Source of the DNA: Amblyornis subalaris
Taxonomy: Eukaryota > Chordata > Aves > Passeriformes > Ptilonorhynchidae
Direction of reading: 5' to 3'
Assembly (NCBI GenBank): GCA_018881555.1
Contig: JACAXG010000075.1
Coordinates: forward strand, 1,246,830-1,310,829
DNA length: 64,000 nt
A program made the position numbers and the translations under genes. Of this stretch, positions 11,721-24,600 are shown one piece after another (position 1 is the stretch's first letter; each line of letters starts with the position of its first letter). The notes below the pieces were generated by a model. That model ran no database searches and had not been told where the DNA came from. It worked only from the letters and a program-made list of their open reading frames with translations.

Positions 11721-12660
11721 CCCGGGAAAGGGGCACGGATCCCNGAGGGGTTTGGAGATGGGAGCGTGCCCAGGGCTCCAAACTGACTCCAAGTGGTGTT
11801 TTCATGGCGGGAAGAACGAAATTAGGGCTGGAATAGGAATAGAATAGGAATAGGAATGGAATAAGAAGAGGAATGGAATAGGAAAAGGAATAGGAATAGA
11901 AAAGAACGGAATAGAGTAGAATTAGAATAGAATATAATAGAATTAAAACAGAATTAGAATCGAATTAGAATAGAGTATAATAGAATTAGAACCGAATTAG
12001 AATAGAATTAGAATAGAAAAGGAGTGGAAGTAATGGCAGTTGCAGCTGCTGGAAGGACAGAATTCTTCCTGGCTGTGTGACGGGAACCTCAGCGTTTATC
12101 ACAGAAATTCAAAGGGCCTGACTCACCTTGGGTTGGCTGCCACAGATTTCCAGAGGAAACAGGAAGGGGACAGCAGCAGCCTGCCTGGTTTCTGCTGCTA
12201 CACAAACTTCTCTGAGTCACTCCCCTTCCAAAACCTGTGGCTTCTTGACGTTGTNAGATCCACAAATCTTTCCTATTTCTCCAAACAGGAGGAATTTAAC
12301 CAAGAGTTGCAATTTCTTGCCAAGAAAACTTGNTTTATTAATTCAAGAGAAACAAAGCATTTTATTCCTGATGTAAGGAACGATACATTATTCCCTCCAA
12401 ATAAGCTTTATTTGCAGGGGCAGGAGAACATGACCATCACTCTGGGTAGGCTTTCCAGCTCCAGTGTTACTTGGACCCCACTGGGATCAGAAATTCTGTT
12501 TGAAGCCTTTGGGCTTTGCTTGTGGAACCCTCTGGAGAATGACATGCCCAGAGTTATTTTGATCTAAATACCTTTTTATTTTCTTTATTTAAGCATTCTT
12601 CAGTCTNATTTGAATGAAGTACCCTAAAGTTAAGGTCCTCTCCAGCATTCCCATCCACAG
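11475..12660 (+). other. MYO19 intron 1 (5' UTR intron)
   Basis: The intron follows the noncoding first exon (donor after 11474) and ends before the exon that carries the start codon. Three acceptors are possible (after 12603, 12645 or 12660). The one after 12603 would bring an out-of-frame ATG at 12613 into the leader, so a later one is more likely. The intron includes the GAATA array. An open frame at 12,040-12,567 is unlike any protein I know. Confidence 0.65.
11819..12025 (+). repeat. GAATA/GAATTAGAATA low-complexity array
   Basis: About 200 bp of drifting pentamer and hexamer repeats are built from GAATA, GGAATA and GAATTA. The array changes from GGAATAG-rich on the left to AGAATTAGAAT-rich on the right. 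It lies in MYO19 intron 1, about 345 bp after the first donor, and is purine-rich on the plus strand. Confidence 0.9.
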
Positions 12661-12671
12661 GGCTGGACAAG

Positions 12672-15600
12672 ATGCCAAAGCAGGTAAAAAGAAAACCAGG
12701 AATTGTGTGTGCCAATTAAATTTTACTGCCAGGAAAGAATTCTTGGCTTATTTCCATGCAGTCGAGATTAGGTAACTACTCATGAATATTCACCCCTACT
12801 TTATGAATTGACTGGACCTATTTACTGTGGGTTTGAGCTGGGTTAGTAACACCAGGCAGTGATTTTTGTGGTGCCCTTGGCTCTAACAGGGCACAACAAA
12901 TCTGTCAGTTCTGTATTCCTGGAAATGAACTACTTATGCTGTCTGCAAAAGATAAAAATGCTCTTAAATGAGTACATTATTGCAGCTCTTTTTTTTTTTT
13001 TTTAGGAACGTGCTAAAAGGGGTTTGCAGAACATTTCTCCTTTATTAATGACCTCAGCTCATGTAGTAACTAAATTTAGCATTTTCTGTATAAACAAGGT
13101 GATGCTGTTCATTGACTTGGTTAACTTGTGGTACAGGTGAGTAGGGATAGTTTGGAGAACTTTTCTGTCAAGGAAAAGGAGAACAGAAAAGGAATAGATA
13201 GAGTGCAAACCCCAGGACTGGCATCTTTTCTGTTCTTCATTTTCTTTTCTAGCCTCTCCTTTCCCCAGAAATGGAGTCTCTCTTCTGGCTGTTTTTCCAT
13301 TACATGCAACAAATGTGTCCTTCTAAATAATATTGTCAAGGACACAGGAGCCCAGAGGCTGAGATCTGAATACTTTAAGTGATTCAAAGGGGGCAAATCT
13401 TCAGCTAATGCAGGCCAGCTCTTCCACCAGCACCGTTCCTCTGCCCTGGCTGTGATTTGTGTACTCTGCAGCTTTCACTTTGAAAATGAAAGTCTCTGCT
13501 AGGAAAACTGCATTGGTTTTGGTCTGCAGTGACTTCCAGCTGTACCTCAGCCTGCAGCCAGTCCTTCCTGCTTCCCTGTGCCCAAGGCAGTGTTAGGATT
13601 GAGTGCATGACANGCACAGGCTCAGAAATGAGCCAGTTGAGAACGTGGCAGGAGTGTGTCTGTGCTGAGCAGCCTGCAGAACTGCCAGTGCCAGGCAGTG
13701 TGAGCCCAAGGCCACGTCCTCTGAGTGCCTCTGCTCACAGCCAGAGCTCTTTTCTAAACTCAGAGCATCCCATGGGAACCACTGATGCAGGGGGAGGGCA
13801 GCTGGGAGGAAGAGGAGCTCAAGCATTCCAAGGTCTGACTCCTGCTGAGACTGAGCTTCAGTGACATGGAAGCAGCAGAAGGGCTGGAACAGGGGATGAT
13901 GAGGTGAAAGTCCAGCTTTCCACCATTCACTGGTGCTGATCTGACATCCCCTCCAGGAAAATGGCCAAAAAGAAGACTCTCTCATCCAGAATGACCTCGG
14001 TGAACCATTTGAAGAAGAAGTTAGAGCCTTCCTCAGTGATGAGGAGAAACTGCATCTTTTTGATGACCTCACGAAGGTGAATCCGGTGACAACCACGACA
14101 GGTGAGCAGCCAGGGAGTGTCTGCTCAGGGACCACTTTCCCTGCTGGCCACTGACACATGGTAGCTCCTGCTCTCACTGCACTGATATCATGAACACAGT
14201 AGTTATGAATATTAAACCTATATCACTCTCTTGATCACCTCATTCTCTATTGAACCTAATAGGTAACAAACCTGAGACTTTTANTACAAACAGGCACAGG
14301 AAGCATAAATGCACTTTGCAGAAGATGCTAACAGGAGGTGTTGTCTTTCAGTTCTGAAATGTCTTCAAGCAAGATACAGAGTCAACCTGTTCTACACAAA
14401 TGCTGGCTGCAGCCTGGTGGCTTTAAATCCCTTCCAGCCTGTCTCCTGCCTCTACTCACCTGAGCTCATGAGGGAGTACCACGTTGCACTTTGTCCCCAG
14501 GTAACCCTTGGGTTTGAAATAACTGTCCTCCTGCAGAGCCCAGATGTCAAACTCTCCAAATCTGTATCAGCAAAATACTCCTAAGGGATAAAAACCCATC
14601 TCTAGTGAAATATTAGTTCTGTTAAAAGAGCAGTGCTGTTTTCAGGGAAATGTGAGATGACCCTTGCTGTCCATTGCTGTTGAACTGTGTGGTTACTGTT
14701 CTCTTAAATATGAATATTCTCTTTCCCTGCCAGGATTTAAAACCTCATATCTTCGCAGTGGCTGAGCAAACCTACAGAAACGTCCAAAAGCAGATGGACC
14801 CTGTGAACCAGTCCATCATTGTGAGTGGAGAAAGTGGTGCTGGGAAGGTAAGGAGATCTTTCTTTTTATGACATTGCTCTCAAGTTTTGAGATCTGCCAG
14901 TGATTTGTAGTGCAGAGTGGTGCAGTGAATGAGCAAAGATGAATTAAAAACCCCTCTGACAGAGCACGTAGCCAATCTGCCCAGCACGACTCTCTTGAAA
15001 TATGTGTGAAGCATTAAGTGATTGCTGCAGTTAAACACACTCTGCTTAATATAGCAGCTCTTCAGGTGACATCTGTCATTTCTGGGAGGGCTGGGTTTGA
15101 ATCATTCAACAGGAATTGCTCCTGAATTAATGCCTCAGCCTGGTCTGTCAGGGAGCTCGTGTGGGTCTCAGCAGACCCTGTGGACAGACTCAGAGCAGTG
15201 AACTCAGATCCTGCCCTCTGGGATGGCCCATCCCTGTTCAGGACCATATTGAGGGTATTTTTAAGCCCAAGAACAAAGTGCTTTGCTGAATGTTAATGAC
15301 TCAAAATCCATTTACATTCATTCCATCCTAAGACAGTGGCTGTCAATTCTGGCTGAGCTTCCAGATGGTGACATCTCNAAGTGCCATTCCGCATTGAGAT
15401 GTGTGTCATGGCACGGAGAGTTTCCACTGAACCAGAGCTCTAAACCTGACNCAGTTACTCTCTTTAGCCTCCTTTCCAGTTGCACAGTGTTTCCAGGAGN
15501 CAGCACTCACAGAACTCATAACATGTTGAAAACAAGGACCTATTGTCAGGCCTCTCTCTTGCAGACCTGGACCTCTCGCTGCCTTATGAAGTTCTATGCC

Positions 15601-18600
15601 TCTGTTGCTGCCTCAGTTATCTCCCCAAAAGGCAGTGAAACTGTGGNAAGGATAGAGAAGAGAGTGCTGGATTCCAACCCTGTCATGGAAGCATTTGGTA
15701 AATGAGGCTTTGTTAACCACAAAAAGAAGTAATGGCCACTGTGGGAATGTCCTTTGTTACTACACAAGTCTAAGCTACCTCTTGGTCCTCTCCTTAAAAA
15801 CAAACTCTTCAAATACTGGAGCTGTTTACAGATCACCCTTAATACCTGTATGTCCTGCACGGGAGAGTGGAACCACTCTGATTGTTCTGTGTCTGCCACT
15901 GGCACTTTCACAGGGAATGCCTGTACCCTGCGGAATAACAACAGCAGCAGGTTTGGGAAATACATCCAGCTCCAGTTGGACAGGTAATAATTACTCTGTA
16001 AAACCTTGTCTATTGTCTTGTTCCTTTAAATCTTTACAAGCTTATTTCTGAAGTCTGCCATAGAATATTTTATCTGTCTTTCAAGCCCATTTTGGTTTGC
16101 TGGCAGCTCACACTATTATTATTTTCCTTTCTTTTTTTTTCCCCCTGCAAGTTCTTACCCTGATCTCGAAAAGAGAGCAGTGGNAAAACAGAAATGCTGT
16201 TAAGAACTCTGAATAAAATATTAAATCAGACTTGAACAAAACTGAAAGTGAACTGCAGATCATTCACAGTCAGTTGGTCTTGTAACAGCAAAACACATAC
16301 TGGATTCTGTGGAGAGCTTTTGTTGAAATCTTTGCTCTTTTTCCCTCTCTAGATTCCACCATCTGACTGGTGCTTCCATCCAGACTTTCCTTTTGGAGAA
16401 GACCAGAGTTGCCTATCAGGCCCCCAATGAAAGAAACTTTCATATTTTTTATCAGGTTTGCCTTCAGTTAATTTTGCTGGATATTTCTGACACACAGTGG
16501 GGATGAAATCACCAGATTTAGCACAGTTGCAACTTCTAATAATTAACAGTTTCCCTGTCTCCCAGGCTTCCAAATTAAATCATCCTCCCAGTATGTTATT
16601 CTTCACTGTCTGTGAGCTGTAAATACCACAGGCAGAATTCAATTTTTACCTTGTTTTCTGTCTCCAGATCACCAAAGGTGCTACTGCAGAGGAGAGGCTG
16701 GAGTGGAACCTTCCAGAAGGGGCTGAGTACCGCTGGCTGCCAAATTCTGAAAGAAACTTAGATGGTAAAGATTAGTTTAATTAATTTAATAATGGCTGGA
16801 ACTTTAAAGGAAGGCAGGCAAAAATACATCCTGTTCAATCCCCTGGTCAGCCAACAGCAGATGTTTTGCAAAGCCACCTGCATTAATGGGTTTCTTTTTA
16901 AGTTTCACTTTGCACTGTTAAGCCTTAAAGCCTAAAATCAGTCACCTGGCTTAAACCAGCTGGTTGTGGCCTGGCACATTTGCATCTCTGTGGCTTTTGT
17001 TTAGAAACTGTCTTGTCTTTGGATGTGCTTCACCTGGCAGAGGCAGCAAAATCAGTGGTTTGGTTCTCCAGCTCNTAATGTGGGATTTACCCAAACAGCA
17101 TCCAGCTTCCCCAGTGTCCATGGACAATTGCAGCTGCACTGGATGTGCTGAAATGTCCAGCTTGCCCGTGTTTGTGTGCATGGCTTTCTCAAGAGCACTG
17201 TTTGGCTTTTCAGAGGATTGCTTCGAGGTGACCAGAGGGGCCATGTTCCACCTGGGCATCGGCCGCGCCGCGCAGAGCAACATCTTCAAGGTCAGGTCCA
17301 AAGCAGGGGCGGCACGAGGCTGCTGAGGATGTTGGGAATGCCTTCCCAGGGTGGGAATGCTGCAGGAGTAAACCCGTGTCACTGTGCAGAGCGTGGGTTG
17401 GCTGGTGCTCCTCACTGGAGGGGCCTCAGCTCCACCTCAGGCTGCGCAGCCAAATCTTAGATCGGANCTAAAATTCTCCACCTCTGAACTTCAGTTTCCC
17501 TTCAGGAATTGCAGCCTTGGGGATTCACACAGAAGCTTGGGATTTATTTGCTGTCTTTTGTGCAGAAATGTTTTGACTTGGCCTGTTCCTGGGGTCATCT
17601 GCCTCAGAGGGGAGCTGTCCTAATAAACTCCCTGATCGGTTCTATTTCAGGTGTTATCAGGCCTTCTCCACCTTGGGAATGTTCAATTCTCCAATCCAGT
17701 GGATGAATCTCAGCCTTGTGAACTGGAAGACAAAACCAAAGGTGAGGCAACAACCATGCCATGCTCCAGAGCCTTGTTAGTTCAGTGCAGATGCCTGATG
17801 GAAAGGATTAGAGAAAGGAAAGAATTTAGAGAATTCTTTCCTTTATTTATGTAGTTAATTTAGATTTATTTACTAAATGTATTTCATTTTAATTTATTTT
17901 TTAAATTTATTAAAATTTTAAAATGTATTCACATTTATTAAATTTATTAATGTTTTAAAATTAAATTTACTGGTTTTACTTGAGTAATTTTAACTATTAT
18001 TACTTTTCATTATTATTTTTAACTACTAATAAGTCTAATTACATTACTAATAATTTTAAATTTAACAAATTTGTTTAAATTGTTTTAAATTTATTAAATT
18101 TCAAATGAATGAACCAAATTATTAAANTGAATTTATTTAATTTACCTACTTAATTCAGAAGGAATTCCTTATTAAAGGAAAGAATTTGAACAGTAACTTT
18201 CCTGCTGATAGGAGACGATCAAGGTCACGAGCAACCCAAAATTTAGGTGTGTTTTTGTGAACAGACANAAACCTAATGCTCCCCTGCCCTGAGAGATAAT
18301 AACCTTCCCTGACAGGTCAGGGCAACTGCAGCATTACCCAGTGATTTCAGGAGGATTATTGGCAGAACTGTGCCTCTTGGTTGTAATCTTACTCTGCCAT
18401 CACAGGACTGGCAGGAATCTGACCCACATGGAGAGCAGGGCTTTTACCAGGAAAGCTTGGAAGTTTTCATGATAAAGGCTAAAAGTCAGTGACAACAAAT
18501 CTGTTAAATTGCAGCATAAATAGAGGTTGTTCTGCATGTCTTCGGGAGGCTTGTGGATCTGGATTTCCTTCAGAACCAAAAATTGTCCTGAGTAGTAGTG

Positions 18601-21600
18601 TCCTACTACAGTTTCAAATGTTCTGAACTCAAACTACTTAATATTCAAATAATTTTGTTCCCAGCTCAGCTGAGCAAGATCTTAAATGCTTTGTTAGCAA
18701 ATACTCATTCTACATTTCCTTACTATCCCCAAATCCCTGTTTTTTTTCTGGTCAGGACTGTTTGATTTGTCTCCCTGGATTTAGAGGTCCCTGCTCAAAA
18801 CAGGTGAACAAGTAACAAAGACACACCTAGAGAGACTCTATAAAATGCCAACTTCAGTGTGGAAAACTTGAACCTTTTTTGGTATTATTTCACTTTAAAA
18901 AGAGTACCTGAAATTCTAGGGATACTCTGCATCCAAATTAAGAGGCTGGTCTTGCAAAACTTGCTNCCAAGTTTGGGTAAAAAGATCCAAAATCCACATT
19001 GAAGTTGGAGAGCTCATGGAAGTGCAATTTTTCTACACAATCTCTAGACCTTCCATACCTCCAAAGGTAGGAACACACCAGGTAACCTTGCACTGTTTGT
19101 TCTCCTGAACAAGAGTTTGTGAAGACCACTGGGGATTTGCTCCAGATTCCCGTTGAGGAACTCCTGGAATCATTAAGGATTCGAACAATCACTGCTGGAA
19201 AACAACAGCAAGTGTTCAAGAAGCCGTGCTCCAGAGCTGAGTGTGACACCAGGAGGGACTGCCTGGCCAAAGTCATCTATGCCAAGTAAGGATGTGCTAA
19301 TCCAGGTGACTTTTGGGAGGGAATGGGGAGGCCAGAGAGATTTACTTCCTGCTGTTCCATGGCAGCACATCAGAAATTCTTCTTTCTTCCAAGTGACACA
19401 GATAGAAACAGCAGTGAAAGAAATTATTCTAATTGTGGTAAGCAAGCAGCTTCCAACTAATCCCATTCTCATTGTCTGCAGGTTGTTTGAATGGCTGGTT
19501 TTGGTCATAAATGAGAACATCTACACAGATCCATCAGTGTGGACCAGCTTCATAGGTAAGGATATCCCACCCTGGTTTAACTGAGTGGCCAGAAGTCCTC
19601 CAAGCTGCTCCTAAGCTAAAGCTCACTGTCCTCCCACATTCCTTCCAGGTTTGTTGGATGTTTATGGGTTTGAAGCCTTCCCTGAAAACAATTTGGAGCA
19701 GCTCTGTATTAATTATGCCAACGAGAAACTGCAGCAGCACTTTGTAGGACACTACCTGAAGGCACAGCAGGTAACACCCCACCCTCAAACCTTCCATATC
19801 TGATTTCAAACAGCATCTTTTGTCACNTTAATTGTACTGCTGTGCCCCTGGTCAGATTGCAACCCTCAGTGAGTAAGTAATGCCACAGAAACCAGTGGGA
19901 TGGACCAGTGGCTTTTTAAAGAGGGTTGTGTGGGGCAGTTGGAATGACACAGCTTTGTCTCGTGGGGACTGGGAAGCTGTTCCCTGTTATCCAGCTCCGT
20001 TGGATCTCTGCCTGTTAGACTGGTTGCTTTTCCTCAAAGAGCTGAACACTTAAAACAATCCTTGGGGTAAGTGCAGCCTGAATTGAGATTCTCTTGGAAG
20101 CTGCTGCTTACAACTATCTCAATTCTCTTCATCAAGCATAAAGTCCCTAAATGGGTGAGGAGCTTCTAGACTGAGCTTGGTGTGAAGGCAGAGCCCAGCA
20201 GAACCTTGTAACCCAAACACCTGAGCACGTGGTACCTCTGGAGGCCTCCTGCCNCAGGGAACAGCTCCATGAACCCCCTGTCACGTTGGTACCTTTCAAA
20301 CAAACCCCCAGTGTGCACCAGCTTTTATTTTTGAGGAAGGAGGTGCACAAATTGTGCTGTTTCGCAGTAGAGAGGTATTTGCGCCGTGCAGTCCCTCAGT
20401 GGTCACAGGCTGCTCGTTCCAGCTCTCAGCTGAGTGCTCTGCAAGGTGCAGAGTCCCTGCCAGGGCTGCTGCTCTACTCCTCCCCACTGCAGATCCATTA
20501 CCAAAATGCTCTTGGCCATTAACCGGAATCAGGGAAATTATTTTCTTTATGGCCCCAGCGTGCTGGCACCTCCTGCCTCACGCCTGGGCTTTGTCAATGT
20601 GTTCAGGAGATAAGTATTTCTTTGAGTGCAATTTGTGCTTTGCTATTCCCAGGCTGCTTTCCCTGCCTGCCCTTGTTAGCATGCCAGGGGTTAATGGTCA
20701 GGGGAGATGGAAACCGAGTTCAAGCACACAATTGCTTGCCTTGAAACGGATCCGTGACCTCTGTTTACAGCACCCCTCCCACTCACTGCCTGCCCTCTTA
20801 CCTCTGGATCTGGCTGTCCCCCAAACCACTTAAATGCCATTAGTGGCTGTGCTGAGCAAGCTTTTGGCAGGAGACTTTTCAAATAACTGCCCAGAGCTTG
20901 TGCTTGTTAAACACTGCTGACAGTTTGTCCTGTAATTCTGCATAAATATTGTACCAATTATTTCAGCCAGTATCTCTCTGCACTTCCTTTCAGATCAGGC
21001 TTTGCTTTAAATGGAGCCCAGTTAATAAAGTCTGGCACACAATGGTTGGTTTGGAGCTGTGTCCCAGTGTAGGGAAGGAGTTCTCCATGTTCCTTGCCCT
21101 TCAGGGAAAATCTCGGCACAGCCAGGAGAGGCTTTGTGTGACTGTAGCCTTTGTTTACTCTCTAAAGCAGCCTTGCAGTCACTCTGATAAATCCATGAGG
21201 TTCCCAAATCCTCAGACAAATTGTTCCAGCAGGATCTGATCCACACCCAAAGGCTACCTGGGGCAGAATATCCTCACGTGGGATTTTTTCTCAAACTTGG
21301 TGTAGAACTGGAGCTGAGCTGGGATTAACTCCTTAAACAGGACTTGCATTAGCTGCCCAAGGCTCAGAGTTCCCGAGCTCTGGTGCCCTCTGCTGCAGAA
21401 TAATCCCTTCCCTCCTCCTTCAGGAAGAATATGCAGCTGAAGGCCTGCAGTGGTCATTCATAAACTACCAGGATAACCAGAACTGCCTTGATCTCATAGA
21501 GGGAAATCCTCTGAGCATTTTTTCCTTGCTGAATGAGGTAAGTGTGATCTAAACCCTTCATTTTTTTTGGCCCAGTTTCCTGCCTGTGTCCACCAAAGAA

Positions 21601-24600
21601 AACACAAACAGTACATGACTAGAAAAACCTGTCAGGTATAAAATTTCTGCAGAGCTTCAGTTTCAGAAAAATCATGGCACTGCTTCTTCCTGTTCTGAGC
21701 TGTCTTTGTCCCTCTGATCTGGATGTTCTGATTCAAACATGAAGCCTCAATTACTTCTTTCCCCCCCTTCCCAATATTTCAGGGCTTGCGTACTCAAAGC
21801 AACTCCAAAGGTAAAATGGCTCTGATTTAAACGTTCAATGTTGTAGCTTTCAGTCAGTTCTGTATGCCAAAGCAGGTGCTGCCACTGTGTGTCCTTTGCA
21901 GGAGTGTCGTCTGAACAGACCCTCCAACACTGCCCTGTTCCAAACCAGGATTGAGAAAGCCTTGTCCAGTAACCAGTGTCTGAGTCGAGATAAGTTCAGT
22001 AAGAAGCCCAACTTTATTATTTCACATTATGCTGGCAAGGTCTGCTATCAGCTGGCAGCAATGGTGGAGAAAAATAAGGTAGGTGTTTTCAGAAAAAAAG
22101 CTGTTTAAAATAATTTTTAAAAAAATCTTACAGACTTAAAGCAATTTAAATCAAAGCACCACTAACAAATACAATCAGTGATGTGTACTGGACATACCTT
22201 GCTCCAAATGAAATCCTTCAGGCCATGTAAAAGTGGGTAACACTCCTGGTGTGATTCTCAGTGAAGCATCACTGGCACGAGCAGATGCTTTGTTACACCT
22301 GTGAGCTGAGGATGAAGTGGACCGTCACCAAATCAGGGCTTCTTCAGTCCTGGGAGATGCAGAATCATCATCAGGGCATTTCTGTAACTACAAATACAAC
22401 ACTTCATTCCCCCAGAAATTCAGATAAGTTTATGAAAAACAAGAGCATGGACTCAACTACAGAAAGTACTGAAAGTACTCAAATTGTGGCCTCGTTGTGC
22501 CATCAGGGAATAAGTGAAATAGTCTGCAGGTAGGAGGGTCCCTTCTCAGCTCTCCCATCCCCAGCAATTTTGGCAAGTGCTGTTAGGGGATGCAATAAAA
22601 CACCATCTCTTAATTAAAAGGAATATTTCTGATGTCTGCTGGAGACTGTCCTGCAGAGATTAAACCAATCCTGAGGCCTGGAGCTCACTTAGGCTGTGTA
22701 GCAAGAACAATGTTGGGAGCAGTTGTCCATTTGACTGGATTTGCTAAGTGTTCAGCCAAACGTTGTTTTCTGTTCCTGAATGTGACAATGAATGAATGTT
22801 CATCATCAGATTGGAAACAGCAGCTGTGGTTACATCAAAGTTGGCATCAGAAATACTGTTCCATCTCTTTATGTGGAATTTTTAGTTACTTTCAGAGGTG
22901 CAGGTGCCTGCCCAAGTCCAGATACTGACAGGTCATTTCTGTGTTTGCAGGATGCTGTTCCACCAGAGCTGGTCCATGTCTTGCAGAACTCTAAGGACCC
23001 TTTGCTTCAAAAATTATTTCCTGTGACAGAAAAGAACCAAAATAACACCAAAACCCAGAACAGAGCAGCTGTTGTTACAGTGGTGTCCAAGTTCAAGGTA
23101 CAGCCTATTCAGGTTCCTGGTTTCTGCTACAATTTTGGAAACTTTCTAAATTTACCATTGATAAAAGCATCCAGAGGGTGGATTTTTTGCTCAAGCTGCC
23201 CTGCAGGAGTGCTCTAGCACTGAGTCTGTAAAGCCTAAAAGCAGCTTCATGGGTTGGATAGGAGATCCCTGATGAGCTGAACTCCCTGAGGAATCCTGTG
23301 TTTGTTTTCCACAGAGCTCCCTGGAACATCTCATGGAGATTTTGAACAGGACCACACCCCATTACATCCGATGCATCAAGCCCAACGCTGACTGCAAGGC
23401 CATGACTTTTAGAAGAGAAGAGGTAACTTTTCCAAAGCTTTTCCCTCCTGAGAAGCTTCCCAGAGAGGTTGTGTGGGACTTTGCATTGGGTTTCTTATGA
23501 TTTTGAGTCACTTGCAAAGCTCTTTCCACAGCACGTTTTGAAATAGCTCTTCCTCCTTTGAGATAAAACGTCCTTTCACAATCAGTGATGCTGCTTGTCC
23601 AAAACTGAGCTCAAAAGCACAGCAGCTCTGCCAGGTGCAACTTGCTTGTTGCTGGGATGGGAAGTTCTCCTACCAGAGCACCCCTGGGTTATTTGGGGTG
23701 CTGCTCTCCCAGCCCTTCAAACAGATGAAGGTGATCTGAGTACGGAAATCCCAACACTGAGCATGGAAATCCCAGCACTGGCTTTTCACACCCTGCTGGA
23801 TTTGGGCAGTGAAGGGTGTGGATGCACAGGACAGAGCACACAAGGAGCAGCTTCCACAACATTACCTAAACCATCTCCATTTGTGCCTCAGGTTCTCAGC
23901 CAGCTCCAGGCGTGTGGAATAGTGGAAGCCATCACCATCAGTGCAGCAGGTTTCCCAGTCAGGTAAGTCCAAACCATTTCTATAGCAATGAGTGGCATGT
24001 AGTTATTCAGAAGAACTTACAAGCAGGAAATCCAAATATTTTGCAGTTTTAAACCTCAAAACTACTGATCCTTTCAAAGCTGAGAGCTCACTGGACCTTT
24101 CCAGTCTGAGAAGTTGGGGAAGGGATGTTTTGACATGGACTATTTATGTATTAAAACTTCTCTAATTGAACGTGGCTTCACAGTAATGTTCTCAGCACTT
24201 AAAATTAAATGATAAATGGCATTTATGTAAGTGTAGTAACCTCAGAGTCGAGCATCTCAGTCACCTTGCTGGGCTTTCCTGACCACCTTGAGAGGCTGCA
24301 GAGCAAGACCTGAGCTAAGGATGTTTCTGAGACTCAGCACTGATGGGGTGGAGCTCACCACCACCATATCCAAGCACAATTCCTGCCCAGGCTTTGCTGC
24401 AGTCGCTGTTACTGGGCAATCTCCTGAATTTCTTCAGAAGTTCTGTACTTTCTTGCCTGTTTGACTGTTGAGGCATCAGGCTGTTTGCATCCCATGCACT
24501 GTATCCACAAAGCCTTTCTGCAATTCTCCCCATCAAAGGATGAGTTATTTACCATACAGTAAAATGTTAAGTTATTTACCAGTACAGTAATGACTCCTGC

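Noticed and set aside
12040..12567. 175-codon plus-strand open frame in MYO19 intron 1
   Set aside because: No recognisable domain or homology, contains ambiguous bases, and no splice evidence links it to MYO19; most likely chance.
13961..14101. MAKKKTLSS frame starting at an ATG inside a MYO19 exon
   Set aside because: It is a shifted frame; the correct frame ENGQKEDSL continues into the conserved motor domain and joins the upstream ATG exon.
13593..14177. 194-codon minus-strand frame
   Set aside because: It is antisense to a conserved MYO19 coding exon and flanking intron and has no family resemblance.
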